A stretch of 64,000 nucleotides of DNA from Pseudomonas viridiflava (GCF_900580865.1 NZ_UTBZ01000228.1:62001-126000); one strand, 5' to 3'; positions 35,701 through 43,470 are shown, counted from the stretch's first letter. The notes: generated from the letters alone by a model not told the origin. Numbers and translations: made by a program.

Positions 35701-37855
35701 CGCGGCCGGTGGTGCCTATAACAAATTCGGTTATGACCATTTACACCAGTGGAATGCGCTCTTCAGGCAACCGGGCAACACGGTGACAGAAGCGCAGTTC
35801 ATGCATCAACATCAGCTCAACCCCAACATATGGCGAAAACACGTCAGGCAGGATGGGTCGCTGACAGAGGATGCGATCAAACGTCTAGACAAGGTGAAAA
35901 AAAACACCGATCAACCTGTCCCGGATCAGCAACCTGATACGCAGAGAGTTCGGGAAATCGACTGGCCCGGCCGGGTTCCGAAGGGCAAGACTCGAAGGGT
36001 CACTGCCGAGCACCTGCGGCAATGGGAGGCGCTGCCTCAAGCAGAGCAGCAGAAGCTGACGCGTGAAGGCTTTGCGCTGCAGAACAATCTGCCGCGAAAA
36101 ACATTTGAGTACTACGTGAAGCCTGACGGCCAATTGAGTGAAACCGGCGTACTCGTGCGTGACCGTCCGACAGACAAAGCCTTCAACAGGACCAGCGAAA
36201 CGCATGTCCGTGCCTGGCAAAACTTGACCCAGCAAGAACGTGACACCATCACAACTCAAGGATTTTCCGGTCTTCACTTTCTTCACCCGGAGACTTTTGC
36301 GGGCTATGTACATGCCGATGGAAGCCTGAAACCAACCGGACAATCCTTGATGCACCGAGCGGCCGGTGGCACCTACAAGACTTTGACCGATGAACATTTA
36401 CGTCAGTGGTGGGTGCTTTCCGGGCAACGCGATAACACCCTCACGGCAGAGGAATTCATCCGTCAACACGCATTCAATCCTGCTACATGGCAGGCGAACG
36501 TCAAAGTCGATGGATCCCTCAGAACCGCGGCCTTGCACCGTATCAAAAATGCGTTGCCTCCTGAAATGTCCACCCAACTGACAGGCCGGACTTCGAGAGT
36601 GCGCAAGCAAAGGGTCATTGCCGAACATTTGCGGGACTGGGAGGCATTACCGCAAGCGGAGCGACAGAGGCTCACACGCAAGGGCTTTGCCCGACAGAAC
36701 AACCTGCCTCGGAAAACATTCGAGTACTACGTGAAGCCCGACGGCGAGTTGAGCGCGACTGGCGTATTAGTGCGTGACCGTCCTGACGACTTACCGTTTA
36801 ACCAGCCGGAAGAAACACATGTTCGTGCGTGGCAAAACATGTCTCAGCAAGAGCGAGACACAATGACCATCGAAGGATTTGCCGGTCATCATCATCTTTA
36901 TCCGAACACTTTTTACAATTATGTCCGGGTCGATGGCAGTCTTGGGCCAAGGGGGCAGTCCATGATGCGCAAGGTTGCAGGCCATTCGGGGCAAAGCTCC
37001 ATGCCACGCCTTGAAGGCCAACAGGCTGAAACGATTACGCCACAAAAGCGTCCGGCGCCGGCCTCACTGGAGTCACCGCCACCGAAGAGACCCGCCGACA
37101 CGCCAGACCGTGTCGCTGAAGTTCCGGGCCCCTCTTCGGACATCTTGCCTGTCGCTATCAAAGTTGAACCAGGGATCTCCTCGTCATTGCCTCATCAGGT
37201 CGACAACAACCTGCCGATTCTGCAGGACCCGCGAAACCCGACAATCAGCCGGACTTTATCCCTCGAAGGGCTGATTGATGACATCCGTATCGCCCACTGG
37301 AATGGCCTGCTTGACGGTCTAGATAGCGCAAGTAAAAAAAGCGTCTCAAGCCAGATCAGGGAATCGATCAAAGACTGGTTGCGTACGGAAGGACAGCATC
37401 AGACGCGGTTTGATCAGACGCTGGAAGTGCTCACGGCACTGGATGACGGTGGACCCGATCGCGGCGCGTCGGTGTGGGCACGTCGCGATATTGCCAAATT
37501 TGAAGTGCTTGGACCGTACGCAGGCAAATTCCATGAATCAGAAGCGTCGTTGTTTCAGGAAATACGCAAACAAGGTTCAAGGGCTGTACTGACCTACTTG
37601 TTCGGCACACGGTCGGGCAATCGCTCGGTGAGTGCGCTGCACACGGGCAACACCCTGAGCCTGATCAATACCTCGCAATTGGGCGCTGGGCCGGCATGGC
37701 GCTCGAATAACGTCATTTCCATCGCAGTGGGGAAAAACCTGACGTTTTACGTAGCGCTGAATGACATCAGGAAGGGTGAAGAATTGCTGGTGGATTACGG
37801 CCTTTCCTATAAGCCCGTGCCTGATATAGCGATTAAACCGGACCCTAGTCGATGA
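32711..37855 (+). CDS. Giant protein: membrane-active middle, eight HTH-like 64-residue repeats, SET-like C-terminal domain
   Basis: The 1714 residues start at a TTG seven bases after AAGGA (32699-32703); ATG 32717 is the alternative. There is no signal peptide, and the first 50 residues are Ser/Thr/Pro-rich. Residues about 590-700 form a hydrophobic block (FLLNLIPFRSAVV, VDIFGFLTAGAATAG). An HELGH motif lies at 780-784. Residues 877-1427 hold eight repeats (separate entry). Residues 1440-1490 are a proline-rich linker with KR pairs at 1446-1447 and 1459-1460 and an IKVE at 1483-1486. Residues 1583-1700 resemble a SET domain. The next gene lies on the opposite strand past a terminator, so no immunity gene is evident. 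No close family was recognised. Effector function is inferred. Confidence 0.75.
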   Translation: MTMDSLMTGNTLERTPSLTQPLPPDEPEGIEALAAVTDSTIEPPLGNLGGALSWPIPLNPDEQRRLRLITMNHAHHLGDQPLVMQTQGGVLEFLRYRCPLPDNIANDPARILETLIGSAQGQLMGDALQRRMQGIDSESSAMDYLLAGITLQLDPESITAPDRRKTADFDLASDQNWGRRASEVADNLADHLSREGRTSAALAKAGAYLLLGRSAPQFLIEDIPGNVKVGSLAWANLTIAAMTIEAQTPGKVPGMSFAQIMSQSESARLVDPASSQRIQAAVLIDWAVANQIILKRHADNYPAGQLETIRAAFNQELDERLVAARILDKELPTRKDIALAVLIERFGDLGTLFEVKALHTDTYRGESGQSGFSGIHSLRDYAMMDLPNPRPLASVDARIPLEALNNNPTFGVREAFEQQFTRAIEDKKAAVNTTVRHMICLLPLEDKKNFEFGKVSFFQQGSYVSDGFFNHTHCPNEPGLLIRTELSGNLRAYEININKDTIERTALHRAKHQESREANKYFTTKELIPREAASELGRERTLSESLFNSFSSARSRAIADAFVQHLDLDDPAIRALARGQTPMDEYYQPKPLGEFLLNLIPFRSAVVNFQQGNYGAAVFDLTVDIFGFLTAGAATAGKLIRIGSTALSTGAKALKTVHVIGVATIDVLNPVGGLGDLTRLVGTGGLYLLSKGAKTVNRLRGAADSYDVLKAVSKQYDAAATGTVKVAGQTVEGAAVLKNGQWYSFDADTMRPYGSPIEEFAVATQAVAGKVVTSYLDELHELGHALFSHFSVPESSIAGLSRNGQGIYVAADGHLSHIRHTDSSGKTAVYEVRQVTRSEDGVVQARVYHRNRQTELLIQHLQGDRWQRLGAQGGGREISALHLRIWEALSPAQQHQVTRGGFARQYLLPRKTFEYYVKPGGELSAAGVLVRDRPTDTAFNLPNVAHIREWQNMTQKARDEMTMGGFAGLHHFNPATFRSYARADGRLGPAGEALLHSAAGGAYNKFGYDHLHQWNALFRQPGNTVTEAQFMHQHQLNPNIWRKHVRQDGSLTEDAIKRLDKVKKNTDQPVPDQQPDTQRVREIDWPGRVPKGKTRRVTAEHLRQWEALPQAEQQKLTREGFALQNNLPRKTFEYYVKPDGQLSETGVLVRDRPTDKAFNRTSETHVRAWQNLTQQERDTITTQGFSGLHFLHPETFAGYVHADGSLKPTGQSLMHRAAGGTYKTLTDEHLRQWWVLSGQRDNTLTAEEFIRQHAFNPATWQANVKVDGSLRTAALHRIKNALPPEMSTQLTGRTSRVRKQRVIAEHLRDWEALPQAERQRLTRKGFARQNNLPRKTFEYYVKPDGELSATGVLVRDRPDDLPFNQPEETHVRAWQNMSQQERDTMTIEGFAGHHHLYPNTFYNYVRVDGSLGPRGQSMMRKVAGHSGQSSMPRLEGQQAETITPQKRPAPASLESPPPKRPADTPDRVAEVPGPSSDILPVAIKVEPGISSSLPHQVDNNLPILQDPRNPTISRTLSLEGLIDDIRIAHWNGLLDGLDSASKKSVSSQIRESIKDWLRTEGQHQTRFDQTLEVLTALDDGGPDRGASVWARRDIAKFEVLGPYAGKFHESEASLFQEIRKQGSRAVLTYLFGTRSGNRSVSALHTGNTLSLINTSQLGAGPAWRSNNVISIAVGKNLTFYVALNDIRKGEELLVDYGLSYKPVPDIAIKPDPSR
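35339..36991 (+). repeat. Eight coding repeats of about 64 residues in ABC-ABC-AB order
   Basis: Each module begins HLRxW, has an LTxxGF segment, then a turn and P-x-TFxxYV, and ends DGxLxxxG. The key tryptophans lie at residues 886, 950, 1014, 1105, 1169, 1233, 1310 and 1374: exactly 64 apart within each group, with linkers of 91 and 77 between groups. A units share LPRKTFEYYVKP almost identically, whereas B and C units vary at the residues after P-x-TF/W. The pattern suggests helix-turn-helix modules with a small wing. Confidence 0.85.
37457..37810 (+). other. SET-like lysine methyltransferase domain (coding segment)
   Basis: Within the giant protein, ASVWARRDIAKFEVLGPYAG matches the N-SET GxG strand region. 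SALHTGNTLSLINTS (N1653) aligns with the DATxxGNxxRFINHS SAM-binding motif, with His replaced by Thr. FYVALNDIRKGEELLVDYG (Y1696) matches the C-SET ALRDIxxGEELxxDYG end with the catalytic tyrosine. The order and spacing are those of SET domains. No pre-SET cysteine cluster or Cys-rich post-SET is visible. Confidence 0.8.
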
Positions 37856-37939
37856 GTATCCAGTTCCGGCGCCGAGCCTGCTATGGCCATTAATCCTGCG
37901 TTTACCGTTGCGCCTGCATCCTGACGATATTCCGGGCAC

Positions 37940-37970
37940 AAAAAAGCGGCGCTTCATGCGCCGCTTTTTG
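37940..37970. terminator. Bidirectional terminator after the giant gene
   Basis: The stem AAGCGGCGC-TTCAT-GCGCCGCTT is flanked by A and T runs and separates the giant gene from the leftward lipoprotein gene. It would insulate both units. Confidence 0.88.
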
Positions 37971-37981
37971 TTGGCGGGTGA

Positions 37982-38389
37982 TTACCAGCGGTTGCCACGT
38001 CCGTTGTGGTCACCGCGTCCGCTGTGGCGATCATAGTTGCCACGACCGCGGTGATCGTTATCCCAGCCACCGCGACGGTGGCCATCCCAGCGTCCGCGAT
38101 CATTGCCGTGCCAGCGACGGCTTTCGTAGTGACGCGGGGCCGGTTGATAGTAACGCGGCGCCGACTGGTAATAGCGCGGTTGCTGGTAATACCGCGGGGC
38201 TGGCTGGTAATAGCGTGGCTGCGCGTAATACCTGCTGCCACCGTTGTAATACGTGCCACCCGTGTTGTAGTAGGCCGGTGCAGGTGATGTGTAGACCTCT
38301 GAGCTGTAATACGAGTCCGCGTAGGAGTACGGAACGCAACCGGCAACGGAAAACATCAACGCAGCAAGCAGAAGAATTCGTCTATACAT
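37982..38389 (-). CDS. Tyrosine-rich repetitive lipoprotein
   Basis: The start at MYRRILLLAALMFSVAGCVP (38389), after AGGAGGCC, gives 135 residues with a lipobox (SVAGC) that predicts an outer-membrane or periplasmic lipoprotein. The mature part repeats RYYQPAPRYY-like units (about six copies) and ends in a Gly/Arg/Asp/His-rich tail (GRGNYDRHSGRGDHNGRGN). Low complexity prevents a family call. It shares its leader (AGGAGGCCGCCATG) and Tyr-rich style with the gene upstream, so the two are likely paralogues. Function unknown. Confidence 0.75.
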   Translation of the reverse strand: MYRRILLLAALMFSVAGCVPYSYADSYYSSEVYTSPAPAYYNTGGTYYNGGSRYYAQPRYYQPAPRYYQQPRYYQSAPRYYQPAPRHYESRRWHGNDRGRWDGHRRGGWDNDHRGRGNYDRHSGRGDHNGRGNRW

Positions 38390-38570
38390 GGCGGCCTCCT
38401 GGACCGCGGATTGGCCACACCAGCGACGCTGGCAGGCGACAGTCATTTAATCGGTGACTGTCGAAAAATCAGACAGCGTTTTCGGCATCTGGTGCGTTCC
38501 TGCAACAAGTTGAAACAAGTGATCTATGAAACCTTGTTCATCCGCAAAAACGCCGTCATTCAGCTACTGA

Positions 38571-38843
38571 TTAATGGTGACCACCATGATATCCGCCGCC
38601 GTGATAACCCCGCCCGTAACCGCCGCGATAACCGTAGCCACCGTAGCCACCGTAGTAATAACGCGGGCCGCCGTAGTAGCGCGGGCCGTAATAACTGCCA
38701 TAGGAATAAGGTGAGTAATAGCCGGGATAGTAATAAGTGGCGGGATAACCACCGTAGGGTCCGGCGTAGTAATAACAACCGGACAGACCCAACCCGAGCA
38801 CCGCTCCCAGCAGCACCCTTCGCAACGTTTTCTGAATAAGCAT
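38571..38843 (-). CDS. Tyrosine/glycine-rich lipoprotein
   Basis: The start at MLIQKTLRRVLLGAVLG (38843), after AGGAGGCC, gives 90 residues with a lipobox (GLSGC). The mature chain is almost wholly Tyr, Gly and Pro (YYYAGPYGGYPATYYYPG, GYGYRGGYGRGYHGG) and resembles small Tyr/Gly-rich envelope proteins. The longer reading of 153 residues runs upstream of the ribosome site and is rejected. It is the likely partner of the lipoprotein 181 bp downstream. Confidence 0.75.
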   Translation of the reverse strand: MLIQKTLRRVLLGAVLGLGLSGCYYYAGPYGGYPATYYYPGYYSPYSYGSYYGPRYYGGPRYYYGGYGGYGYRGGYGRGYHGGGYHGGHH

Positions 38844-39129
38844 GGCGGCCTCCTGAAAGACCCGCGACAGCAGTCGGCACAGACCGGCTGACACTTGATT
38901 TGACTGACAAACCCGGGTCGAGTGCCAACACCTCGCTCGCATCGGATCAGCGGCCAACACGCTGCATGACGGTGCAACCGCGCACCAACACAAAGCGCTG
39001 TGCCGGCCTGAGAGCAAACCGATTAAACCCATGCGCCCGTGCCAGAGCGCCTGACGTGACTTGGCACGCGTCTCGCTTTAGCAAACCCGTGCAGGAGTCA
39101 TCACAGGTTCGCGGCACCACAATTTGCAA
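38844..39129. other. Divergent spacer between lipoprotein gene and guanidine riboswitch
   Basis: The stretch separates the leftward lipoprotein from the rightward riboswitch and should contain both promoters. No ORF or repeat was seen. Confidence 0.45.
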
Positions 39130-39244
39130 TGGCTGACTAGGGTTCCGGCTCGCAATCGCGAGTGGCTGGTCCGAGAGTTGGCGACCTCCAGTTGAGGTTA
39201 CACGGCGGGACAAAAGCCCGGGAGACAAGCCACCGTTCGCGGTG
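39130..39244 (+). ncRNA. Guanidine-I (ykkC) riboswitch
   Basis: The conserved ykkC segments occur in order: CTAGGGTTCCGG, TGGTCCGAGAG, CACGGCGGGA and AAAAGCCCGGGAGA. The closing P1 stem pairs TGGCT (39130-39134) with AGCCA (39228-39232). An adjacent CACCG-TTCG-CGGTG hairpin (39231-39244) overlaps the P1 end and may be the expression platform. It precedes the ABC importer start by 46 bases. Guanidine binding turns such RNAs on. Confidence 0.93.
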
Positions 39245-39289
39245 CCGCGTTGCCTTCCTGTCCGCCCTTGATCAACTGGAGAATCCACC

Positions 39290-40357
39290 ATGACCCGACT
39301 ACGTTTGCCCGCCCTGCTCGCCGCCGCGTTCGCCGCGCTCCTCAGCAGCCAAGCCCCCGCCGCCCAGAAAGACCACTTCAGCGTGTGCTGGACTATTTAC
39401 GCTGGCTGGATGCCATGGGAATACGCCGGCAGCCAAGGCATCGTCGACAAATGGGCGAAGAAGTACGGGATCAAGATCGACGTCGTGCAGCTCAACGACT
39501 ACGTCGAATCGATCAACCAGTACACCGCCGGCCAGTTCGACGGCTGCACCATGACCAACATGGATGCGCTGACCATTCCGGCCGCCGGCGGCGTCGACAG
39601 CACCGCGTTGATCGTCAGCGACTTTTCCAACGGCAACGACGGTATCGTCCTCAAGGGCGCCGGCAAGAAAGTCGCCGACCTCAAGGGCATGGACGTCAAT
39701 CTGGTCGAACTGTCGGTCTCGCACTACCTGCTGGCCCGCGCGCTGGACTCGGTCGACCTGACCGAAAAAGACCTGAAAGTGGTCAACACCTCCGACGCCG
39801 ACATTTCCGCTGCATTCAACACCGATCAGGTCAACGCCGTGACCACTTGGAACCCGATGCTCTCAGACATCAAGGCCAAGCCGGGCGTGACCGAAGTGTT
39901 CAACTCCAGCCAGATTCCCGGCGAGATCATGGACATGATGGTGGTCAACAGCGCCACCCTCAAAGACAACCCGGCGCTGGGCAAAGCGCTGACCGGTGCG
40001 TGGTTCGAAGTGGTCGAGTTGATGAACGCCAAGAACGCCGCGAGCAAAGCTGCGCTGGAGCACATGGCCAAGGCCTCGGGCACTGATCTGGCCGGATTCC
40101 AGGCACAACTCGACACCACCAGATTGTTCGCCACGCCAAGCGAAGCGCTGAGTTTCGCCACCAGCAAGCAACTGCCGGAAACCATGCGCAAGGTCGCCGA
40201 ATTCTCCTTCCAGCACGGCTTGCTCGGGGAAGGCGCGAAAGACACCAGCGCGGTCGGCATGGCTTTCGCCAATGGCGTGACCAGTGGCGATACCGGCAAC
40301 CTCAAGCTGCGTTTCGATCCGACCTACGTGCAGATGGCCGCCGACGCCAAGCTGTAA
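39290..40357 (+). CDS. Guanidine/urea-type ABC transporter, substrate-binding protein
   Basis: The 355 residues start at MTRLRLPALLAAAFAALLSSQAPA, a signal peptide, and continue as a NitT/TauT-like periplasmic binding protein (VCWTIYAGWMPWEYAGSQG, with FDGCTMTNMDALTIPAAGGVD as the ligand-contact region). It is the first gene after the riboswitch, so guanidine or a close relative is the likely ligand. The frame from 39250 is rejected as antisense to family expectations. Direct proof of ligand is absent. Confidence 0.88.
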   Translation: MTRLRLPALLAAAFAALLSSQAPAAQKDHFSVCWTIYAGWMPWEYAGSQGIVDKWAKKYGIKIDVVQLNDYVESINQYTAGQFDGCTMTNMDALTIPAAGGVDSTALIVSDFSNGNDGIVLKGAGKKVADLKGMDVNLVELSVSHYLLARALDSVDLTEKDLKVVNTSDADISAAFNTDQVNAVTTWNPMLSDIKAKPGVTEVFNSSQIPGEIMDMMVVNSATLKDNPALGKALTGAWFEVVELMNAKNAASKAALEHMAKASGTDLAGFQAQLDTTRLFATPSEALSFATSKQLPETMRKVAEFSFQHGLLGEGAKDTSAVGMAFANGVTSGDTGNLKLRFDPTYVQMAADAKL

Positions 40358-40375
40358 GCCACGGAGGATTTGGCC

Positions 40376-41191
40376 ATGCGCCTGATCAATCGCCACCCGG
40401 ATCGCCCCAGTCGCCTGTTGCTGGTGATCCTGCCGTTCGCTTTGCTGCTTTTCGCCTATTTCATGGGCTCGGCCGAGCGCCTGGCGGACAACCCCAACGA
40501 CAAACTGCTGCCCAGCGCCGTGCAGATGACCGACGCGGTGAAACGTCTGGCCTTCAATGCCGACAGCCGCACCGGTGACTACCTGTTGTGGCAGGACACC
40601 GCGTCGAGTCTGCGGCGCCTGGCCATCGGTCTCGGCATCGCTGCATTGGCCGGGCTGTGCCTGGGCATCGCCGCCGGCACGCTGCCGTTGTTTGGCGCGC
40701 CGTTGTCGCCGCTGCTGACAGTGCTGTCGATGGTGCCGCCGCTGGCGATCCTGCCGATTCTGTTCATCGTTTTCGGCTTGGGCGAGTTGTCGAAGGTCAT
40801 GCTGATCGTGATCGGCATCACCCCGGCCCTCGCTCGCGATCTGGAACAGCGCGCCCGGGAAATTCCCGTCGAACTGCTGATCAAGGCGCAGACCCTCGGC
40901 GCCTCGACCTGGACATTGATGCTGCGCGTAGTGCTGCCGCAACTGTTGCCGCGTTTGTTGATCTCGTTACGGCTGATGCTCGGTTCGGCGTGGTTGTTCC
41001 TGATTGCCGCCGAAGCGATCGCCTCAACCGACGGCCTCGGCTACCGGATTTTTCTGGTGCGACGCTATCTGGCGATGGACGTGATTCTGCCGTACGTGGT
41101 GTGGATCACCCTCCTCGCCTGGCTGATGGATTGGGGCCTGAAGTACCTGACCCGTCGCGCCTTCCCTTGGTATGAGGGAGCGGCCAAATGA
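40376..41191 (+). CDS. ABC transporter permease (SsuC/TauC type)
   Basis: The start at ATG 40376, eight bases after GGAGG, gives 271 residues; the upstream TTG 40370 is rejected. About six helices are visible, with the conserved cytoplasmic EAA-type loop GASTWTLMLRVVLPQLLPRLL. Its stop overlaps the ATPase start by 4 bp (ATGA), indicating coupling. It forms the inner-membrane channel of the guanidine-type importer. Confidence 0.9.
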   Translation: MRLINRHPDRPSRLLLVILPFALLLFAYFMGSAERLADNPNDKLLPSAVQMTDAVKRLAFNADSRTGDYLLWQDTASSLRRLAIGLGIAALAGLCLGIAAGTLPLFGAPLSPLLTVLSMVPPLAILPILFIVFGLGELSKVMLIVIGITPALARDLEQRAREIPVELLIKAQTLGASTWTLMLRVVLPQLLPRLLISLRLMLGSAWLFLIAAEAIASTDGLGYRIFLVRRYLAMDVILPYVVWITLLAWLMDWGLKYLTRRAFPWYEGAAK

Positions 41192-41976
41192 GCTTCATCA
41201 CGGTAAAAAACGTCTGGCAGCAATACGCCGATCAAGTGGTGCTGGAAGGCTTGAACCTGAGCGTCAACGAGGGTGAGTTCTGCACCTTGGTCGGCGCGTC
41301 CGGTTGCGGCAAATCGACCTTCCTGCGCCTGCTGCTCGGTCAGGAAACAGCGAGTCGTGGCGAGATTCTGCTCGATGGTCAGCCACTGGCCAGCGAGCCG
41401 GATGCCAGCCGTGGCGTGGTGTTCCAGCGCTACTCGGTGTTCCCGCATTTGAGCGTGCTCGACAACGTCGCCCTCGGCCTCGAACTGCCGCGCGCACCGC
41501 TGCTGGGTCGCTTGTTCGGTAACGCCAAACGTGAGGCGCGCGAACAGGCCGCAGCATTGCTGGAAAAAGTCGGCCTCGGCCATGCGCTGGACAAGTACCC
41601 GGCGCAGCTGTCCGGCGGCATGCAGCAACGCTTGGCGATAGCCCAGGCACTGATCATGAAACCGCGGGTGTTGCTGCTCGACGAACCGTTCGGCGCGCTC
41701 GATCCGGGCATCCGCAAAGACATGCACACCTTGCTGCTGGAGCTGTGGCGCGAAACCAAACTGACGGTGTTCATGGTCACCCACGACCTCTCCGAAGGTT
41801 TCAGCCTCGGCACCCGTCTGCTGGTGTTCGACAAGGTGCGCCTCGACCCGCACGCCCCCGGCGCCTATGGCGCACGCATCACCTACGACATCCCTTTGAA
41901 CAGCGACCGCCGCGCCCAACGCGCCGCCGTCGACGCCCTGCCGTTGCCACTGGCAGGCGCCCTTCGTACCGCTTGA
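41188..41976 (+). CDS. ABC transporter ATPase
   Basis: The 262 residues carry a complete nucleotide-binding domain: Walker A GASGCGKSTFLRL, Q-loop FQRYSVFPHL, signature LSGGMQQRLAIAQAL, and Walker B VLLLDEPFGALDP. It energises the importer formed with the two preceding genes. The start overlaps the permease stop. The C-terminal 40 residues beyond the core are typical of this TauB-like group. Confidence 0.93.
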   Translation: MSFITVKNVWQQYADQVVLEGLNLSVNEGEFCTLVGASGCGKSTFLRLLLGQETASRGEILLDGQPLASEPDASRGVVFQRYSVFPHLSVLDNVALGLELPRAPLLGRLFGNAKREAREQAAALLEKVGLGHALDKYPAQLSGGMQQRLAIAQALIMKPRVLLLDEPFGALDPGIRKDMHTLLLELWRETKLTVFMVTHDLSEGFSLGTRLLVFDKVRLDPHAPGAYGARITYDIPLNSDRRAQRAAVDALPLPLAGALRTA

Positions 41977-41989
41977 GAGGACTGCTTCG

Positions 41990-42727
41990 ATGAATAAACC
42001 GATGACTGATTCGACCCAACTGTTCCCACCCTTCGCCGAAGAAATGCTCCCCGGCGGCGGCCACCGTTCCTTCGTGTTGAAGCGCGGCCAATTGCTGCGC
42101 GTGACCGATCTGCACGGTGGCGCCAACGTCAGCCTGACCTTACTCAACGCCAATGAGAAAACCGAACGGCTGAACCTGCCCGACAGCCTCAAATGCCAAC
42201 ACACCGCCAAGCTCACCACGGGCCATTGCCTGTACTCGGACATGGGCCGCGTACTCGCCGCGATCACCGCTGACACCTGCGGCTGGAGCGACAGCCTCGG
42301 CGGTGTGCTCTGCGCCGAAGAAGTCGCGCAGAAATACGGTCAGGGCCGCTATCAGGAACTGCGCAATGGCTTCTTCCGCAACGGCACCGACAACCTGTTG
42401 GTGGAACTCGGCAAGTGGGGGCTGGGCCTCTCCGATCTGTTGATGACGCTCAATCTGTTCAGCCGCGTGAACGTTGATGAGGCCGGGCGTTTCCACTTCG
42501 TCGAAGGCAACTCCAAGGCCGGCGATTACATCGAGTTGTACGCGCCGATGGACACGCTGGTGGTGCTCACCGCCCTGCAACACCCGATGGATCCGGCGCC
42601 CGAATACGCACCCAAACCACTGAAGTTGAGCTGGATGAACGCCAACGCCAGCGTCGCCGAACACTGCCGCACCTCGCGCCCGGAAAATGCGCGCGGCTTT
42701 ATCAACACCGACCGTTTGTTCGCCTGA
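41990..42727 (+). CDS. Urea amidolyase-associated protein UAAP1 (carboxyguanidine deiminase subunit)
   Basis: The 245 residues have the DUF1989 fold marked by RGQLLRVTDLHGGANVSLTL and GRVLAAITADTCGWSDSLGG, with His/Cys residues placed for metal binding. UAAP1 and UAAP2 proteins together form carboxyguanidine deiminase, which acts between the biotin carboxylase and allophanate hydrolase in guanidine breakdown (established for homologous systems). It is 14 bp after the ATPase gene. Confidence 0.88.
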   Translation: MNKPMTDSTQLFPPFAEEMLPGGGHRSFVLKRGQLLRVTDLHGGANVSLTLLNANEKTERLNLPDSLKCQHTAKLTTGHCLYSDMGRVLAAITADTCGWSDSLGGVLCAEEVAQKYGQGRYQELRNGFFRNGTDNLLVELGKWGLGLSDLLMTLNLFSRVNVDEAGRFHFVEGNSKAGDYIELYAPMDTLVVLTALQHPMDPAPEYAPKPLKLSWMNANASVAEHCRTSRPENARGFINTDRLFA

Positions 42728-42738
42728 GGATCGCTGCC

Positions 42739-43380
42739 ATGTCCGTTGCTATCGCCACTTCGCAAAAACAACCCGACGCTGCGGTGTACCGCGCCACGAT
42801 CCCCGCCGGTGAACCGTGGCTGATGGAGGTCAAGGCTGGCCAGACCCTGCGCATCCTCGACCTGGAAGGTAATCAGGCAATCGATACCTTGTTCTACAGC
42901 CTCGCCAATCCCAAGGAACGCTACGACGTGCAGCGCACCTTGCGTCGACAGAACAGCGTCTACCTGAGCACCGGCAGCGTGCTGTATTCCAACCTCGGAC
43001 ACGCGATGTTGACCATCGTCGCCGACACTTGCGGACGCCACGACACCCTCGGCGGTGCCTGCGCGCAAGAGAGCAACACCGTGCGCTACGCCCTGGAAAA
43101 ACGCTACATGCACAGCTGCCGCGACAACTACCTGCGCGCCTGCGCCCATGATGGGCGACTGGGCAAAGGTGACATCGGACCGAACATCAACTTCTTCATG
43201 AATGTGCCGGTGACGGCGGATGGCGGACTGACGTTCGAAGACGGGATTTCCGCGCCGGGCAAGTACGTTGATTTGCGTGCCGAGATGGATGTGATCGTGT
43301 TGATTTCCAACTGCCCGCAGTTGAACAACCCGTGCAACGCCTACAACCCGACACCTGCGGAGCTGCTGGTATGGAACTGA
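42739..43380 (+). CDS. Urea amidolyase-associated protein UAAP2 (carboxyguanidine deiminase subunit)
   Basis: The 213 residues carry a DUF1989 core related to the preceding protein: VKAGQTLRILDLEGNQAIDTL, then GHAMLTIVADTCGRHDTLGGA and HDGRLGKGDIGPNINFFMNVPV. It is the second subunit of the presumed deiminase. The gene starts 11 bp after UAAP1. Which of the two holds the active site cannot be decided by reading alone. Confidence 0.88.
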   Translation: MSVAIATSQKQPDAAVYRATIPAGEPWLMEVKAGQTLRILDLEGNQAIDTLFYSLANPKERYDVQRTLRRQNSVYLSTGSVLYSNLGHAMLTIVADTCGRHDTLGGACAQESNTVRYALEKRYMHSCRDNYLRACAHDGRLGKGDIGPNINFFMNVPVTADGGLTFEDGISAPGKYVDLRAEMDVIVLISNCPQLNNPCNAYNPTPAELLVWN

Positions 43381-43470
43381 CTATCAGCCGGTTGCGCCGT
43401 TGGCTTTTCGCACTGTGCCAGGCGCGTTCCGGCCAGTGCCTGAAATCCCCCAAACACCCCTGATCAAAAT

